Shown: one piece after another, positions 23,082-32,381 of the stretch | Layout of the letters: every line of letters begins with the position of its first letter | Position numbering within the stretch: the stretch's first letter is position 1 | Source of the DNA: Amycolatopsis jejuensis | GTDB lineage: Bacteria; Actinomycetota; Actinomycetes; Mycobacteriales; Pseudonocardiaceae | Length of the DNA: 64,000 nucleotides | Assembly: GCF_000717335.1 (NCBI RefSeq) | Contig: NZ_JNYZ01000011.1 | Span: forward strand, 62,001 to 126,000 | Direction of reading: 5' to 3' | Translations under genes and position numbers: made by a program | Notes under the pieces: generated by a model | Told to the model about the DNA's origin: nothing | The model's input: only the letters and a program-made list of their open reading frames with translations | Database searches by the model: none

Positions 23082-24940
23082 GCGCTTCCTCCCGCAGATT
23101 CGGCCGCTCCACTCGGGCCCGGCTCCGGGACCTCGGCCCGGACCACCCATCCTCCCCCGAGCCGCCGCCGGATCACGAGCGTGCCCCCGACAGCGGCGAG
23201 CCGCTCGGAAAGCCCCCGCAACCCGTTCCCGGGCACGACTTCCTGCCCGAGGCCGGTGGTGGCGCTGTCCTCGGTTGTCCCGTGTGGTGCCTCCTGCCCG
23301 GCAGCTTCGCTGTTGTGGGCCTGCTGGCTCACCCCATTCCGTACTTCTCGCCCGGCGACCCGTCCGCTGGCCGGCCCGCTCGCCCCATCCCGGTCCTCTC
23401 GCCCGGTAACCCGGCCGTCGCCGACCCTCTCGCCCACTCCTTCCCGGGCCTCTCGCCCAGCAACCCCGCCTTCCTCATCCCGGGCCTCCCGCCCCGCAAC
23501 CCTGCCTTCCTCATCCCGGGCCTCCCGCCCAGCTCCGCCCTCCCCGCCCGGTTCCTCCCGCCCAGCACATCCGCCGTCACCGGCCCGCCCACGCACCCCG
23601 TCCCGGGCCTCTCGCCCGGCAACCCGGCCGCTGGCCAGCCCACTCACCACATCCCGGGCCTCCCGCCCAGCAACCCCGCCCTCCCCGGACCGCTCGCCCA
23701 CTCCGCCCTGCGTTTCCTGCCCAACACCTCCGCCGTCCCTGCCTGACCTCTCCCATGCCTCTCGCCCGGCAACCCCGCCCTCCCCGGCCTGCTCGCCCAC
23801 CCCGTCCTGCGTTTCCTCCCGAGCCACCCGGCGGTCACCGGCCTCGCCCACCCCACCCCGCACGTCCCGCCCGGCAACCCCACTCGCCAAGGCCTCCCGT
23901 CCAGCGCCGCCGTCGTCCTCCACCTCCAGCCAGTCACTCCCCAGCCGCACCCGCACCCGGTTCGCGCCCGAATGCCGCAGCACATTCGTGACCGCCTCGC
24001 GCAGCACGTAGCCGAACGTGCTCTGCAAGTCGGCGCGTACGTTGTCGGCCGCGTGTGGCAGTTCGGCGTCGATCTCGGCTGCGCGCAACGCCGCCCGCGC
24101 ACCCGCGATCTCGGCAGGTAGCGAAACTTCCCGATATTCCGACACCGTAGCGCGCACGTCCGACAAAACCGTGCGCGTGAGCCCCTCGACCTCGCGGATC
24201 TCTTGCACCGCACGGGGAATGTCCCCGGAGCTCTCCAGCACCCGCCGCGCGACCCCGGCCTTCACGGTGATCGTGGTGAGGCTGTGCCCGAGCAGGTCGT
24301 GCAGATCGCGGGCGACGCGTTCGCGCTCGTTGGCCACCGCCAGCGCCGCGATCTCCCGGTTCGCCTGCTCGAGCCGGCGGATCGCCCGGACCAGGTTGGC
24401 CATGAAGAACATCGCGAGCGTGATCGACGCCACGCTGATCAGGTCACCCCAGCTGCCCGCGAGCCGCCCGTCGATCTGCAGCACCAGCGCGACCAGGACG
24501 AACGCCGACAGGTCCAGCATCGCCGCCCAGGCAGGCGGAAACAGGAACGCAAGGCAGGCCGTGGCGTAGAGCAGGACGTACGGGCTGGTGTCGACGACCA
24601 GCGTGCACAGCAGGCCCAGCGCCAGCATCACCACCCCGAACCGCAGCTTCACCTGCCGGGGCCTGCCGAACACCAACGGGAACACGATGTAGCACGCACC
24701 GTAGGTGTAGAGCACGAGCCCGAGCAGGACCCGCGCCCACAGCGGCCCGGTGTCGTGCACGAGGCCGCGGGTGGCCGGGATCAGGAAAGGCAGCAGGAAC
24801 AAGACCGCGAAAATCGGCCAGCGGACCTTGTTCGGGCCGCCTTTCGGGTCCGGCGGCGGATCGTCCCACCAGGACTGCCTGCCGATGAGCGCGAACCGGA
24901 ACCGGCCGATCCCGGTCGCGGCAGGATCCATGGGCCACAC
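23078..24940 (-). CDS. sensor histidine kinase (HisKA_3/NarL type) with a large repeat insertion in the ATPase domain
   Basis: This protein has 620 residues, against about 400 for the family. Order: five or six membrane segments (residues 42-180), HisKA_3 dimerisation helix with phospho-acceptor His214 (A-R-D-L-H-D-L-L-G-H), N box L-R-E-A-V-T-N-V-L-R-H-S at 313-324, G1 box E-D-D-G-G at 341-345, then about 215 residues of Gly/Arg/Glu repeats (G-V-A-G-R-E-A-R-D), then the G2 box G-N-G-L-R-G-L-S-E-R-L at 571-581. The insertion therefore replaces the flexible ATP lid. All canonical motifs flank it intact, so the kinase may still work. A GTG at 24940 with a GGAAGGGG site is preferred; ATG 24931 is possible. 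It forms an operon with an ABC exporter upstream and its regulator downstream. Confidence 0.92.
   Translation of the reverse strand: MWPMDPAATGIGRFRFALIGRQSWWDDPPPDPKGGPNKVRWPIFAVLFLLPFLIPATRGLVHDTGPLWARVLLGLVLYTYGACYIVFPLVFGRPRQVKLRFGVVMLALGLLCTLVVDTSPYVLLYATACLAFLFPPAWAAMLDLSAFVLVALVLQIDGRLAGSWGDLISVASITLAMFFMANLVRAIRRLEQANREIAALAVANERERVARDLHDLLGHSLTTITVKAGVARRVLESSGDIPRAVQEIREVEGLTRTVLSDVRATVSEYREVSLPAEIAGARAALRAAEIDAELPHAADNVRADLQSTFGYVLREAVTNVLRHSGANRVRVRLGSDWLEVEDDGGAGREALASGVAGRDVRGGVGEAGDRRVAREETQDGVGEQAGEGGVAGREAWERSGRDGGGVGQETQGGVGERSGEGGVAGREARDVVSGLASGRVAGREARDGVRGRAGDGGCAGREEPGGEGGAGREARDEEGRVAGREARDEEGGVAGREAREGVGERVGDGRVTGREDRDGASGPASGRVAGREVRNGVSQQAHNSEAAGQEAPHGTTEDSATTGLGQEVVPGNGLRGLSERLAAVGGTLVIRRRLGGGWVVRAEVPEPGPSGAAESAGGSA
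23252..23884. repeat. in-frame imperfect minisatellite inside the histidine kinase gene
   Basis: About 13 units cover codons 353-563. The protein consensus is (G/R)-V-A-G-R-E-A-R-D-G-V-G-x-x-A-G-D-G. Most units are 17-18 codons (51-54 bp) and some are shortened to 11-15 codons, for example two with G-R-E-A-R-D-E-E-G. Every length is a multiple of three, and no stop arises. Units diverge at many positions, so the array is not a recent assembly artefact. The opposite strand is also stop-free over long stretches because of the GC-rich repeat. Confidence 0.93.
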
Positions 24941-24964
24941 GCCGACCTACCCCTTCCCGTCCGG

Positions 24965-25705
24965 TCAGACCCGGGCGCTGTCCTTACGGTAACGCCTGAT
25001 CACCAAGGTTCCGAGCACCACGGACCAGGCGCCGAGCACGGCCACCGCGGCCGGGAAGCCCACGAGCATCTCGCTCGTCACCGCGGGCCGGGCCAGCCCG
25101 ATCACCCAGTAGGTCGGCATGAGCTGCGCGACGTCGTGCATCCACGACGGCATGCTCTCCACCGGAATCCACAGCCCGCCGAGGAAACCCATGCCCAGCA
25201 TGACGATCATGCTGACCGGCTGCATCGACTCCGGTGTGCCGAACTGGCCGAGCACCAGCCCCAGCAGGACCAGCGGGATCGTGCCGAGCCAGATCCCCGC
25301 GACGATCCGCAGCCATGCCTCCGGGCCGAGGTGCACGCCCTGGGTGAGCGCCGCGAGCAGCGGGACCAGGATCAGTGCGGGCAGCCCGGCGAGCATTCCG
25401 GCCAGCGCCTTGCCGCCCAGGTAGGACATCCCGGACAGCGGTGTCAGCCGGAGCTGCCGCTGCCAGCCGCCTGCCCGTTCGACGGCGAGCCGCGTGCCGT
25501 TGGTCGTGGCCGCGGCGAACGTCCCGAACGCCATCATGTTGATCATCACCGCAGCCACCACCTGGACGTGGCCCGGGTCGCTTGCCTTGGTGAACACGTT
25601 GGCCTGCAACAAGAACATCAGGACCGGGAACGCGACGACGAAGATCAGGAACCGCGGCGAGCGCAGCAGCCGGCGGATTTCGGCGACCAGGTAGGCGGGG
25701 TTCAT
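24965..25705 (-). CDS. ABC-2 type transporter permease
   Basis: This 246-aa membrane protein has six hydrophobic segments, starting R-F-L-I-F-V-V-A-F-P-V-L-M-F-L-L and ending in the ABC-2 layout with W-I-P-V-E-S-M-P before the last helices. It pairs with the ATPase encoded just upstream; the stop/start overlap is ATGA. Such two-gene exporters next to a kinase and regulator often export or sense lipids, peptides or antibiotics (compare DrrAB, LiaFSR or DesKR-linked transporters). The cargo is unknown. Confidence 0.9.
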   Translation of the reverse strand: MNPAYLVAEIRRLLRSPRFLIFVVAFPVLMFLLQANVFTKASDPGHVQVVAAVMINMMAFGTFAAATTNGTRLAVERAGGWQRQLRLTPLSGMSYLGGKALAGMLAGLPALILVPLLAALTQGVHLGPEAWLRIVAGIWLGTIPLVLLGLVLGQFGTPESMQPVSMIVMLGMGFLGGLWIPVESMPSWMHDVAQLMPTYWVIGLARPAVTSEMLVGFPAAVAVLGAWSVVLGTLVIRRYRKDSARV

Positions 25706-26619
25706 CGGACTGCTTCCGTTTCGTCTTCGGCGGTCAGGGAAAGGAAGGCGCCTTCGAGGCCGACGGCGCCGATTTCGATGTCGTGCACGGCAGGAGCGGC
25801 GCTGAGGAGGGCGCGGAGGGTGACGTCGGAGTCCGAACTGGACAGCGAAACCCGGTCGCCCCGCAGTTCGAAGGCGGTGACTGCAGGAAGAGCCGCGACC
25901 AGGCTGTCGGTGACTTCGGGCAGTACGGCACGAATGGTCCGTCCACCGGCGAGCGCGCGGACCTGCGCCACGGACCCGTCCGCGACGATCCGCCCGGCCC
26001 GCATCAGCACGACGCGGTCGGCGAATTCCTCCGCCTCCTCGAGGTAATGCGTCGCAAACAGCACCGTGCGGCCGGTGTCGGTGAAGGAATACATCGACTT
26101 CCAGAACTCGCGCCTGCTACCGACGTCCATCGCCGCGGTCGGCTCGTCGAGCACGAGCAGATCCGGGTCGGACACGAGGGCGACCGCAAACCGGACCCGC
26201 TGTTTCTGGCCGCCGGACAGCTTGTTCGCCCGCCGCTCGGCAATGTCCTCGATCCCGGCCCGGCGCAACGCATCCGGTACCGGCAGGGGCCGCCGGTGGA
26301 GCTTCGCGACGAGACCGACGGTTTCGCGCACGGTGAGGTCGTCGAGCAGCGTGCCGCCCTGCAGCATCGCCCCGATCATCCCGGCGCGCACCGCGTCGCC
26401 GGGCGCCCGGCCGAACACCGAAACGGTGCCGTCGTCCGGCTTCGTGAGCCCCAGCATCATGTCCACTGTGGTCGATTTGCCCGCCCCGTTGGGTCCGAGC
26501 AACGCCACGACTTCCCCCGGTGCGATGGTGAGGTCGACGCTCTCGACGGCCCGCACGTCGCCGTACCGCTTTGCCACGCCGCGCAGCCGGATCGCCGCTC
26601 CGTCCTGTGTGTTGTCCAT
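25702..26619 (-). CDS. ABC transporter ATP-binding protein
   Basis: This 305-aa protein has a complete nucleotide-binding domain: Walker A G-P-N-G-A-G-K-S-T-T near residue 42, Q-loop A-M-L-Q-G-G-T-L, signature K-L-S-G-G-Q-K-Q-R-V, Walker B L-L-V-L-D-E-P-T, and the switch His in L-F-A-T-H-Y-L-E-E-A. A C-terminal extension of about 80 residues is typical of DrrA-like exporter ATPases. It is the first gene of the leftward group ATPase-permease-kinase-regulator, so the two-component system probably controls its own exporter. Confidence 0.94.
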   Translation of the reverse strand: MDNTQDGAAIRLRGVAKRYGDVRAVESVDLTIAPGEVVALLGPNGAGKSTTVDMMLGLTKPDDGTVSVFGRAPGDAVRAGMIGAMLQGGTLLDDLTVRETVGLVAKLHRRPLPVPDALRRAGIEDIAERRANKLSGGQKQRVRFAVALVSDPDLLVLDEPTAAMDVGSRREFWKSMYSFTDTGRTVLFATHYLEEAEEFADRVVLMRAGRIVADGSVAQVRALAGGRTIRAVLPEVTDSLVAALPAVTAFELRGDRVSLSSSDSDVTLRALLSAAPAVHDIEIGAVGLEGAFLSLTAEDETEAVR

Positions 26620-26700
26620 GCTGAGCAGCGTGCCGGTGCGCGGTGGCCGAGACGCAGGCCGAGCGTCACGTCCTGACCGTGACAGGTGTCAGGGGTGCAG

Positions 26701-26734
26701 AACGGCCCTCCCCCGGATGTGGGAGAGGGCCGTT
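26701..26734 (-). terminator. hairpin terminator after glyS
   Basis: A perfect 10-bp stem (AACGGCCCTC at 26701-26710 with its complement at 26725-26734, 14-nt loop) lies 14 bp past the glyS stop. No long T-tract follows, which is common for actinobacterial terminators. Confidence 0.75.
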
Positions 26735-26747
26735 CGTCACGCGGTTT

Positions 26748-28136
<1,389 letters not shown>

Positions 28137-28221
28137 TCCACGCTCCGGAAGCATGCGGGGACGGTTATCGGAAGGTCCAGCGTATCCGGCCGCCTCCGCG
28201 GGCCTCCGCCCAGGTCGCGGG

Positions 28222-28884
28222 TCACGAACGGGTGACCGGCGTCGCCGTCACCACCCGGTTGTCGTCGTAGCCCTCCTGACCGCCCACGTAGTCCCCGCCA
28301 CAGGTCACGAGCACCAGCCGATGCGGCCCCTCGGGGGCGAAGAGCTTGGCGGACTCGGCGGCGAGGTCGGACTTGTGGATGGTGCGCACGTCGTCGACCC
28401 GGTACTCCCACGGTTTGCCCGACGTGTCGGTGACCGTGACGGTCTCCCCCGGTTTCATCCGCCAGAGCTGCTCGAACGGCCCGGTCTTGCCCTTCCAGTT
28501 GACGTGCCCGGACAGCAGCGTGACCCCCTGCTGCGCCCCCACGCCGGACCCCCACCAGGCCGCCTCGGCGAGACTCTTGGGAATCGGCAGAGCGCCGTCC
28601 TCGCCGACCTCCTCCGGGACGAGCGTCGCCTGCCCACCGGCGGGAAGCTTGACCGTGCCCGGGGTACTCCCGGGGTCGGTCTGATTGCTGTTTTGCCGAT
28701 CTTGGCCGGTGCCGGTTTGCCCGGCCTGCTGACTGGTGTGCGCGTCGGCCGCCCCCGCGACAGCAGCGTCGTCCTTGCCGGTGAAGAAGATCAATATCGC
28801 GGCGACCACCGCCGCGATCACGGCAACCGCCACGACGATCAGCACCCCGCGGTTGCGCTTCGCCTGCTCCGGTGTCCCCTGCAT
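28222..28884 (-). CDS. class F-type sortase, copy 1
   Basis: This 220-aa protein has one N-terminal membrane anchor ([20 protein letters not shown]) and a sortase domain. The triad is visible: His in L-L-S-G-H-V-N-W, Cys in [10 protein letters not shown], Arg in D-D-N-R-V-V-T. The [16 protein letters not shown] motif is characteristic of actinobacterial class F sortases. ATG 28884 has GGGAG four bases upstream; the frame extending to 29430 runs into a minisatellite. It should cleave sorting signals at the outer face of the membrane. A paralogue lies 730 bp upstream. Confidence 0.9.
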   Translation of the reverse strand: MQGTPEQAKRNRGVLIVVAVAVIAAVVAAILIFFTGKDDAAVAGAADAHTSQQAGQTGTGQDRQNSNQTDPGSTPGTVKLPAGGQATLVPEEVGEDGALPIPKSLAEAAWWGSGVGAQQGVTLLSGHVNWKGKTGPFEQLWRMKPGETVTVTDTSGKPWEYRVDDVRTIHKSDLAAESAKLFAPEGPHRLVLVTCGGDYVGGQEGYDDNRVVTATPVTRS

Positions 28885-29613
28885 CGTGCTCCCTGCGTCC
28901 GGTGAGTTCTCGAGGAGAGACATGCACCTGGGCGGGTGCGGGGTTGCATCGGAGTTCGGGCTGCGTTGGATTGGGCCGCGCGGGGGGTTGGGCGGCGGTT
29001 GGGCTGGGCCGCGCCGGGGGGTGGCAGCGGGGCGAGCTGAATCTGGGCGGGGGTGTGGGTTCGGCTGCGTGGGCTCGACCGCGTGGGCTCGACGGCAATC
29101 GGCACCGCACCAACGCCACCCGCACGAAGGGTCCCCTCGCAACGCACCACCCGCACGAAGGGTCCCCTCGCAACGCACCACCCGCACGAAGGGTCCCCTC
29201 GCGACACACCACCCGCACGAAGGGACCATTCGCAACTCCCCGCCCGCGAACGGACCACTCACAACCCACCACCCGCACGAACGGACCACTCGCGCCAAGC
29301 ACCGTTCCCTCCGCGCGACTGGCTCACGCAACCGGCGCGACCCCGCCGCTCGCACGAGGGGACCTCTCGCGACCAACCATCCGGCAGCGCCACCCACACG
29401 AAGGAACCGCTCGCGATACGAGGGGACCACTCGCGATCGAGGTCACGCATTCGCGCGCAACGAGCCATTCGCGGACCGTCACCGGCCCCGGCATCCGCAC
29501 GAAAGGTCCCTTCACAACCAACGCCGCCCCGGCCGCCGGGTGAGGGGGCCACTCGCGACCGGCTGGCCCACGCGGCCGCCACCGGGCCGGGACGACCAAG
29601 CCCCGGCAGTCGG
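28885..29613. other. gene-free interval between two sortase genes, filled with minisatellite DNA
   Basis: No supported gene is present. All long frames here come from the repeat (H-P-H-E-G and similar). The right half, 29119 to about 29530, is a tandem array; the left part, 28925-29110, is G-rich (many GGGCCGCG and GGTTGGG tracts) on the plus strand. The promoter of sortase copy 1 must lie near 28890-28930. Confidence 0.6.
29119..29300. repeat. 31-bp minisatellite with GAAGGGTCCCCTCGC core
   Basis: Units of 31 bp starting CCCGCACGAAGGGTCCCCTC occur at 29119-29149, 29150-29180 and 29181-29211 almost unchanged. They continue as diverged copies at 29212-29242 and 29243-29271, and further to about 29530 (for example CACGAAGGAACCGCTCGCG). 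The unit core is a short palindrome-like GAAGGG-TCC-CCTC related to the elements at 16861 and 34836. There are no unique spacers, so it is not a CRISPR array. Confidence 0.92.
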
Positions 29614-30252
29614 TCAGTCCGGCCGGGAAACCAGGTCTGCGGTCACGATGCGGTTCTCGTCGTAGCCCTCGGTGCCGCCGACGTAGTCGCCGCCGCACGT
29701 CACCAGTACCAGGCGGTGCGGGCCGGTCTGCGCGAACCAGCCCGGGGCCTGTGCGGGGAGCTGCTCTTTCGGGATGGTCGTCGCGCCGGTGATGCGGTAC
29801 AGCCAGCGGCCGCCGGATGCGTCGACGATGCTGACGTTGTCGCCGGTGCGCACGCGCCACAGGTCGTCGAACGGGCCCTTCGTGCCGGCCCAGTTCACGT
29901 GCCCGGACAGCACTGCCGCGCCCTGCGCCGCGCCCAGGCGGGCGCCCCACCAGGCGGCGTCGTCCAGGCCGCGCGGGATCGGCAGCACGCCTTCCTGGGT
30001 GACCTCCGTGCGCTTCAGCCGCGCTTCGGACCCGTCCGGCAGCCGCACGCTGCCGGGGCGTTGCTGGCCGACAGCCTGGCCGTCCGCGGGCAGTGCAGCG
30101 GGTGCGCCGTCCTCGCCCGGCAAGGAGCCGGGCGGGGGTTCGGCTGCGGCAGCCGGCACCGGCGCGGGAACCCAGGTCAGCACGATCACGCCCGCCGCAA
30201 CCGCCAGGACGGCGATCACCGCCGACGCGATCGCCAGCGCGGTCCGCGGCAC
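29614..30252 (-). CDS. class F-type sortase, copy 2
   Basis: This 212-aa protein has an N-terminal anchor (A-L-A-I-A-S-A-V-I-A-V-L-A-V-A-A-G-V), a Pro/Ala-rich stalk and a sortase domain: G-V-L-P-I-P-R-G-L-D-D-A-A-W-W-G, His in L-S-G-H-V-N-W, Cys in [13 protein letters not shown], Arg in D-E-N-R-I-V-T. It is highly similar to copy 1 over the whole catalytic domain, so the two arose by duplication. It starts 9 bp after the surface-protein gene, implying that the two are co-transcribed and that this sortase may act on that protein. Confidence 0.9.
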   Translation of the reverse strand: MPRTALAIASAVIAVLAVAAGVIVLTWVPAPVPAAAAEPPPGSLPGEDGAPAALPADGQAVGQQRPGSVRLPDGSEARLKRTEVTQEGVLPIPRGLDDAAWWGARLGAAQGAAVLSGHVNWAGTKGPFDDLWRVRTGDNVSIVDASGGRWLYRITGATTIPKEQLPAQAPGWFAQTGPHRLVLVTCGGDYVGGTEGYDENRIVTADLVSRPD

Positions 30253-30261
30253 GGCCGGGAC

Positions 30262-31392
30262 CTACTCGCCGCGCGTACGAGCCGCGCGGCTGCCCAGCAC
30301 GATCTCGCCGCGCGAACGAACCGCGCGGCGGCGGCCCAGCACGATCGCGAGCGCGCCGAACACGAGCCCACCGCCCAGGAGTCCCAGGCCCAGCGGCACA
30401 CGCAGGTCGTCGGCCGGTGCCGCGGCCGCTCCGAGGTAACCGGCCGGGACCTCGGTGGGCACCGACGGCTGTTGCACCGTGCCACCGGACCCGGTCCCGT
30501 TACCGGCCACCGGGACGAAGCTCTTCGGGATCGAGCAGCTGACCCCGCCGAGCACGATCGTGGTCTGCACGTCCTGGAGCTGCGTGTTCTTGGCGTCACG
30601 CGCGTGGGTGGTGAGCTGGACCCGCCAGCCGGCCTGGGTGGTGACGTCGCCGGAGCGCCAGCCGTCCTGCTTGATCAGCTGGTCGAAGCCGGTGACGCGG
30701 GAGAGGACGAGGTCCGTGCGGGTCGTCCCGTGGTCCGCCTGCGGCACGGCGCCGGGGGCACCCATCTTGAGGTTGGTGACGCTGAGTGACCCGCTCGCCG
30801 GCATCGCGACCTGGCGCAGCTGGTCGTCCTCGCCCCGCACCCAGACGCGCGCGACGGAGCTGGTGCCGGTGATCTTGCCGGGCCCTTCGCAGGCGACCGC
30901 AGAGCGCGCGCCTTCGAGGACGAGCATGGTGTTCTCGACCGGCTGGTCCTCGCCGCGGGCGTTGTCGCGCAGCGCGTAGTTCGTCTCGGCGACCGCGGTG
31001 GGCACGTCGTTGGGCTGCAATGCGGCGATGACCTGGTGGTCCCGGCTGGCGATGCCCTGCGGGTACGGGCTCACCCTGGCGTTGTCGTACTTGCCGAGGT
31101 CGATCTCGTAGTTGCCCCCGAAAGTGGCCCGCTCGCTGTCGTTCTTGGGTACGGCGACGCGATCGGTGCCGAGCTGCGACTGTCCAGGGCTGAGCGGGGA
31201 CCGCTGGGTCTCGGTGATGAGCGCACCACCGTGCTGCGGGTCGCCGCCGAGCCGGACCGAGGCGACGTTGGCGAACGACACGGGACCGGTTTTCTCGTCC
31301 ACGGCCTGGGAAGTCTGCGCCGCCGCGGCGGGAGCGAGCACCGGCAGTGCCACCAGTGCCGCCACCGCGGCCTTCGTCACGAAACGAGTCAT
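30262..31392 (-). CDS. secreted, C-terminally membrane-anchored surface protein linked to sortase
   Basis: This 376-aa protein has a signal peptide (A-A-V-A-A-L-V-A-L-P-V-L-A-P-A-A-A-A-Q), a long extracellular region with two Cys (V-A-C-E-G and V-S-C-S-I), a Pro/Gly/Thr linker, and a C-terminal hydrophobic helix (V-P-L-G-L-G-L-L-G-G-G-L-V-F-G-A-L) followed by an Arg-rich tail. That is the layout of a sortase substrate, but no L-P-x-T-G or L-A-x-T-G is visible before the helix. The cytoplasmic tail contains a tandem duplication (I-V-L-G-R-R-R-A-V-R-S-R-G-E then I-V-L-G-S-R-A-A-R-T-R-G-E; DNA 30265-30345). Function unknown. Confidence 0.78.
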   Translation of the reverse strand: MTRFVTKAAVAALVALPVLAPAAAAQTSQAVDEKTGPVSFANVASVRLGGDPQHGGALITETQRSPLSPGQSQLGTDRVAVPKNDSERATFGGNYEIDLGKYDNARVSPYPQGIASRDHQVIAALQPNDVPTAVAETNYALRDNARGEDQPVENTMLVLEGARSAVACEGPGKITGTSSVARVWVRGEDDQLRQVAMPASGSLSVTNLKMGAPGAVPQADHGTTRTDLVLSRVTGFDQLIKQDGWRSGDVTTQAGWRVQLTTHARDAKNTQLQDVQTTIVLGGVSCSIPKSFVPVAGNGTGSGGTVQQPSVPTEVPAGYLGAAAAPADDLRVPLGLGLLGGGLVFGALAIVLGRRRAVRSRGEIVLGSRAARTRGE

Positions 31393-31734
31393 GTCTCCCC
31401 ACTGCCCTCCGGCACACCTCAGGCGAATCCGCCACCCTTGCGAGACGCGGCGAAACGCCCCCGCGACAACCTTGCACCGTCCGCTACGACTTGCGAAGCC
31501 GACAAGCCAAATCTTCACGAACTCACCCGATCGGGTCAATCCGGAATCCGGGTCGCCGCCGCCCCGGTGATCGCCGCCCCCGGCACCGGGAACACTACGA
31601 TGGCGGTGACGGTTATCGGCAATGACATCCGCCTTCGGAAACGGCGTCCGCCCGGACGCCGGACCTGCGGCTGCACGACGTGCGGCACGCCGGGGGTGCC
31701 GAGGCAGGACGGCGGGACGCGAGTGGAGGCAGCG
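31393..31734. other. divergent intergenic region between the surface protein and the ArsR gene
   Basis: It should hold promoters for both genes. The plus-strand frame of the ArsR gene stays open across it and includes an earlier ATG at 31600, but the best ribosome site belongs to the ATG at 31735. A weakly AT-richer stretch TTATCGGCAATGACA lies near 31613-31627. No clear Zur or SmtB operator could be recognised. Confidence 0.4.
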
Positions 31735-32379
31735 ATGGCATCGGCAACCTCGAGCGCCCTGTCGGCAGGAACGGATCCCACGGACGCAACGTCGGCCGGA
31801 TCGCCGGGCAGTGCTTCACCCACCGTGGGCCCGGCATCCAAGGGTCCGGCATCGACGACCGCAGCTCCGGCCGCACGCACCACCGGCCCGGGCGCCGCGG
31901 ACAGCGCCGACGCCTCCGCGCAGGCCAGTGCCGCCGAGGGCCATGGCCATAGCGAACGGTCGGCGCTTCCTCCGGATCCGCCGCATCCGGCCGGTTCGGC
32001 CAGCCCCGGCTCCCCCAGCGCGGCTGGCACGCCCGACAACGCCGGCACGCCCGACAACGCTGGCATGCCCGGCGACGCTGGCATGCCCGGCGACGCTGGC
32101 ATGCCCGGCGACGCTGGCATGCCCGGCGACGCTGGCATGCCCGGCGACGCTGGGATCGCTATCGTGCTCCAGTTGCGGGAGGCGGACCGGTGCGTGCACG
32201 AGCTCGTGGATGCGCTCGACGTCGCCCAGCCGTTGATCAGCCAGCACCTCCGTGTCCTCAAGACCGCGGGCGTGGTGCAGGGTGAGCGGCGTGGCCGCGA
32301 GGTCGTCTACCGGCTGGTGGACGATCACCTGGCGCACATCGTCGTCGATGCGGTCACTCACGTGCAGGAAGGGAAGTGA
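31735..32379 (+). CDS. ArsR/SmtB family metalloregulator with a repeat-expanded N terminus
   Basis: This 214-aa protein is about twice the usual ArsR length. Residues 1-97 are Ala/Ser/Gly/Pro-rich, residues 98-139 are seven six-residue repeats (G-T-P-D-N-A or G-M-P-G-D-A), and the winged helix begins abruptly at I-A-I-V-L-Q-L-R-E-A-D-R-C-V-H-E-L, with the recognition helix Q-P-L-I-S-Q-H-L-R-V-L-K and wing G-E-R-R-G-R-E-V-V-Y-R-L. The first helix and the usual L-x-D-P-x-R segment are missing. GGAGG five bases before ATG 31735 fixes the start. Its stop overlaps the zur region, as in mycobacterial smtB-zur (Rv2358-Rv2359), so a zinc-sensing role is likely. Confidence 0.85.
   Translation: MASATSSALSAGTDPTDATSAGSPGSASPTVGPASKGPASTTAAPAARTTGPGAADSADASAQASAAEGHGHSERSALPPDPPHPAGSASPGSPSAAGTPDNAGTPDNAGMPGDAGMPGDAGMPGDAGMPGDAGMPGDAGIAIVLQLREADRCVHELVDALDVAQPLISQHLRVLKTAGVVQGERRGREVVYRLVDDHLAHIVVDAVTHVQEGK
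32026..32151. repeat. 18-bp in-frame tandem repeat in the ArsR gene, seven copies
   Basis: Two units GGCACGCCCGACAACGC(C/T) are followed by five identical units GGCATGCCCGGCGACGCT, from 32026 to 32151. They encode (G-T-P-D-N-A)2 (G-M-P-G-D-A)5. Five exact copies indicate a recently expanding, potentially length-variable tract directly in front of the DNA-binding domain. Confidence 0.97.
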
Positions 32380-32381
32380 CG

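Noticed and set aside
22227..24011. Pro/Ser-rich plus-strand frame across the kinase repeats
   Set aside because: The repeat is stop-free in several frames. The minus-strand frame has all kinase motifs on both sides of the repeat, so it is the real one.
29119..29530. CRISPR array
   Set aside because: Units are contiguous 31-bp tandem copies with no unique spacers, and no cas genes are present.
31600..31640. Zur or SmtB operator before the ArsR gene
   Set aside because: TTATCGGCAATGACA is only weakly similar to known sites and lacks a convincing inverted repeat.
31600..31734. Earlier start for the ArsR gene at ATG 31600
   Set aside because: The extension (including C-G-C-T-T-C-G) is in frame and intriguing, but only the ATG at 31735 has a clear GGAGG at proper spacing.
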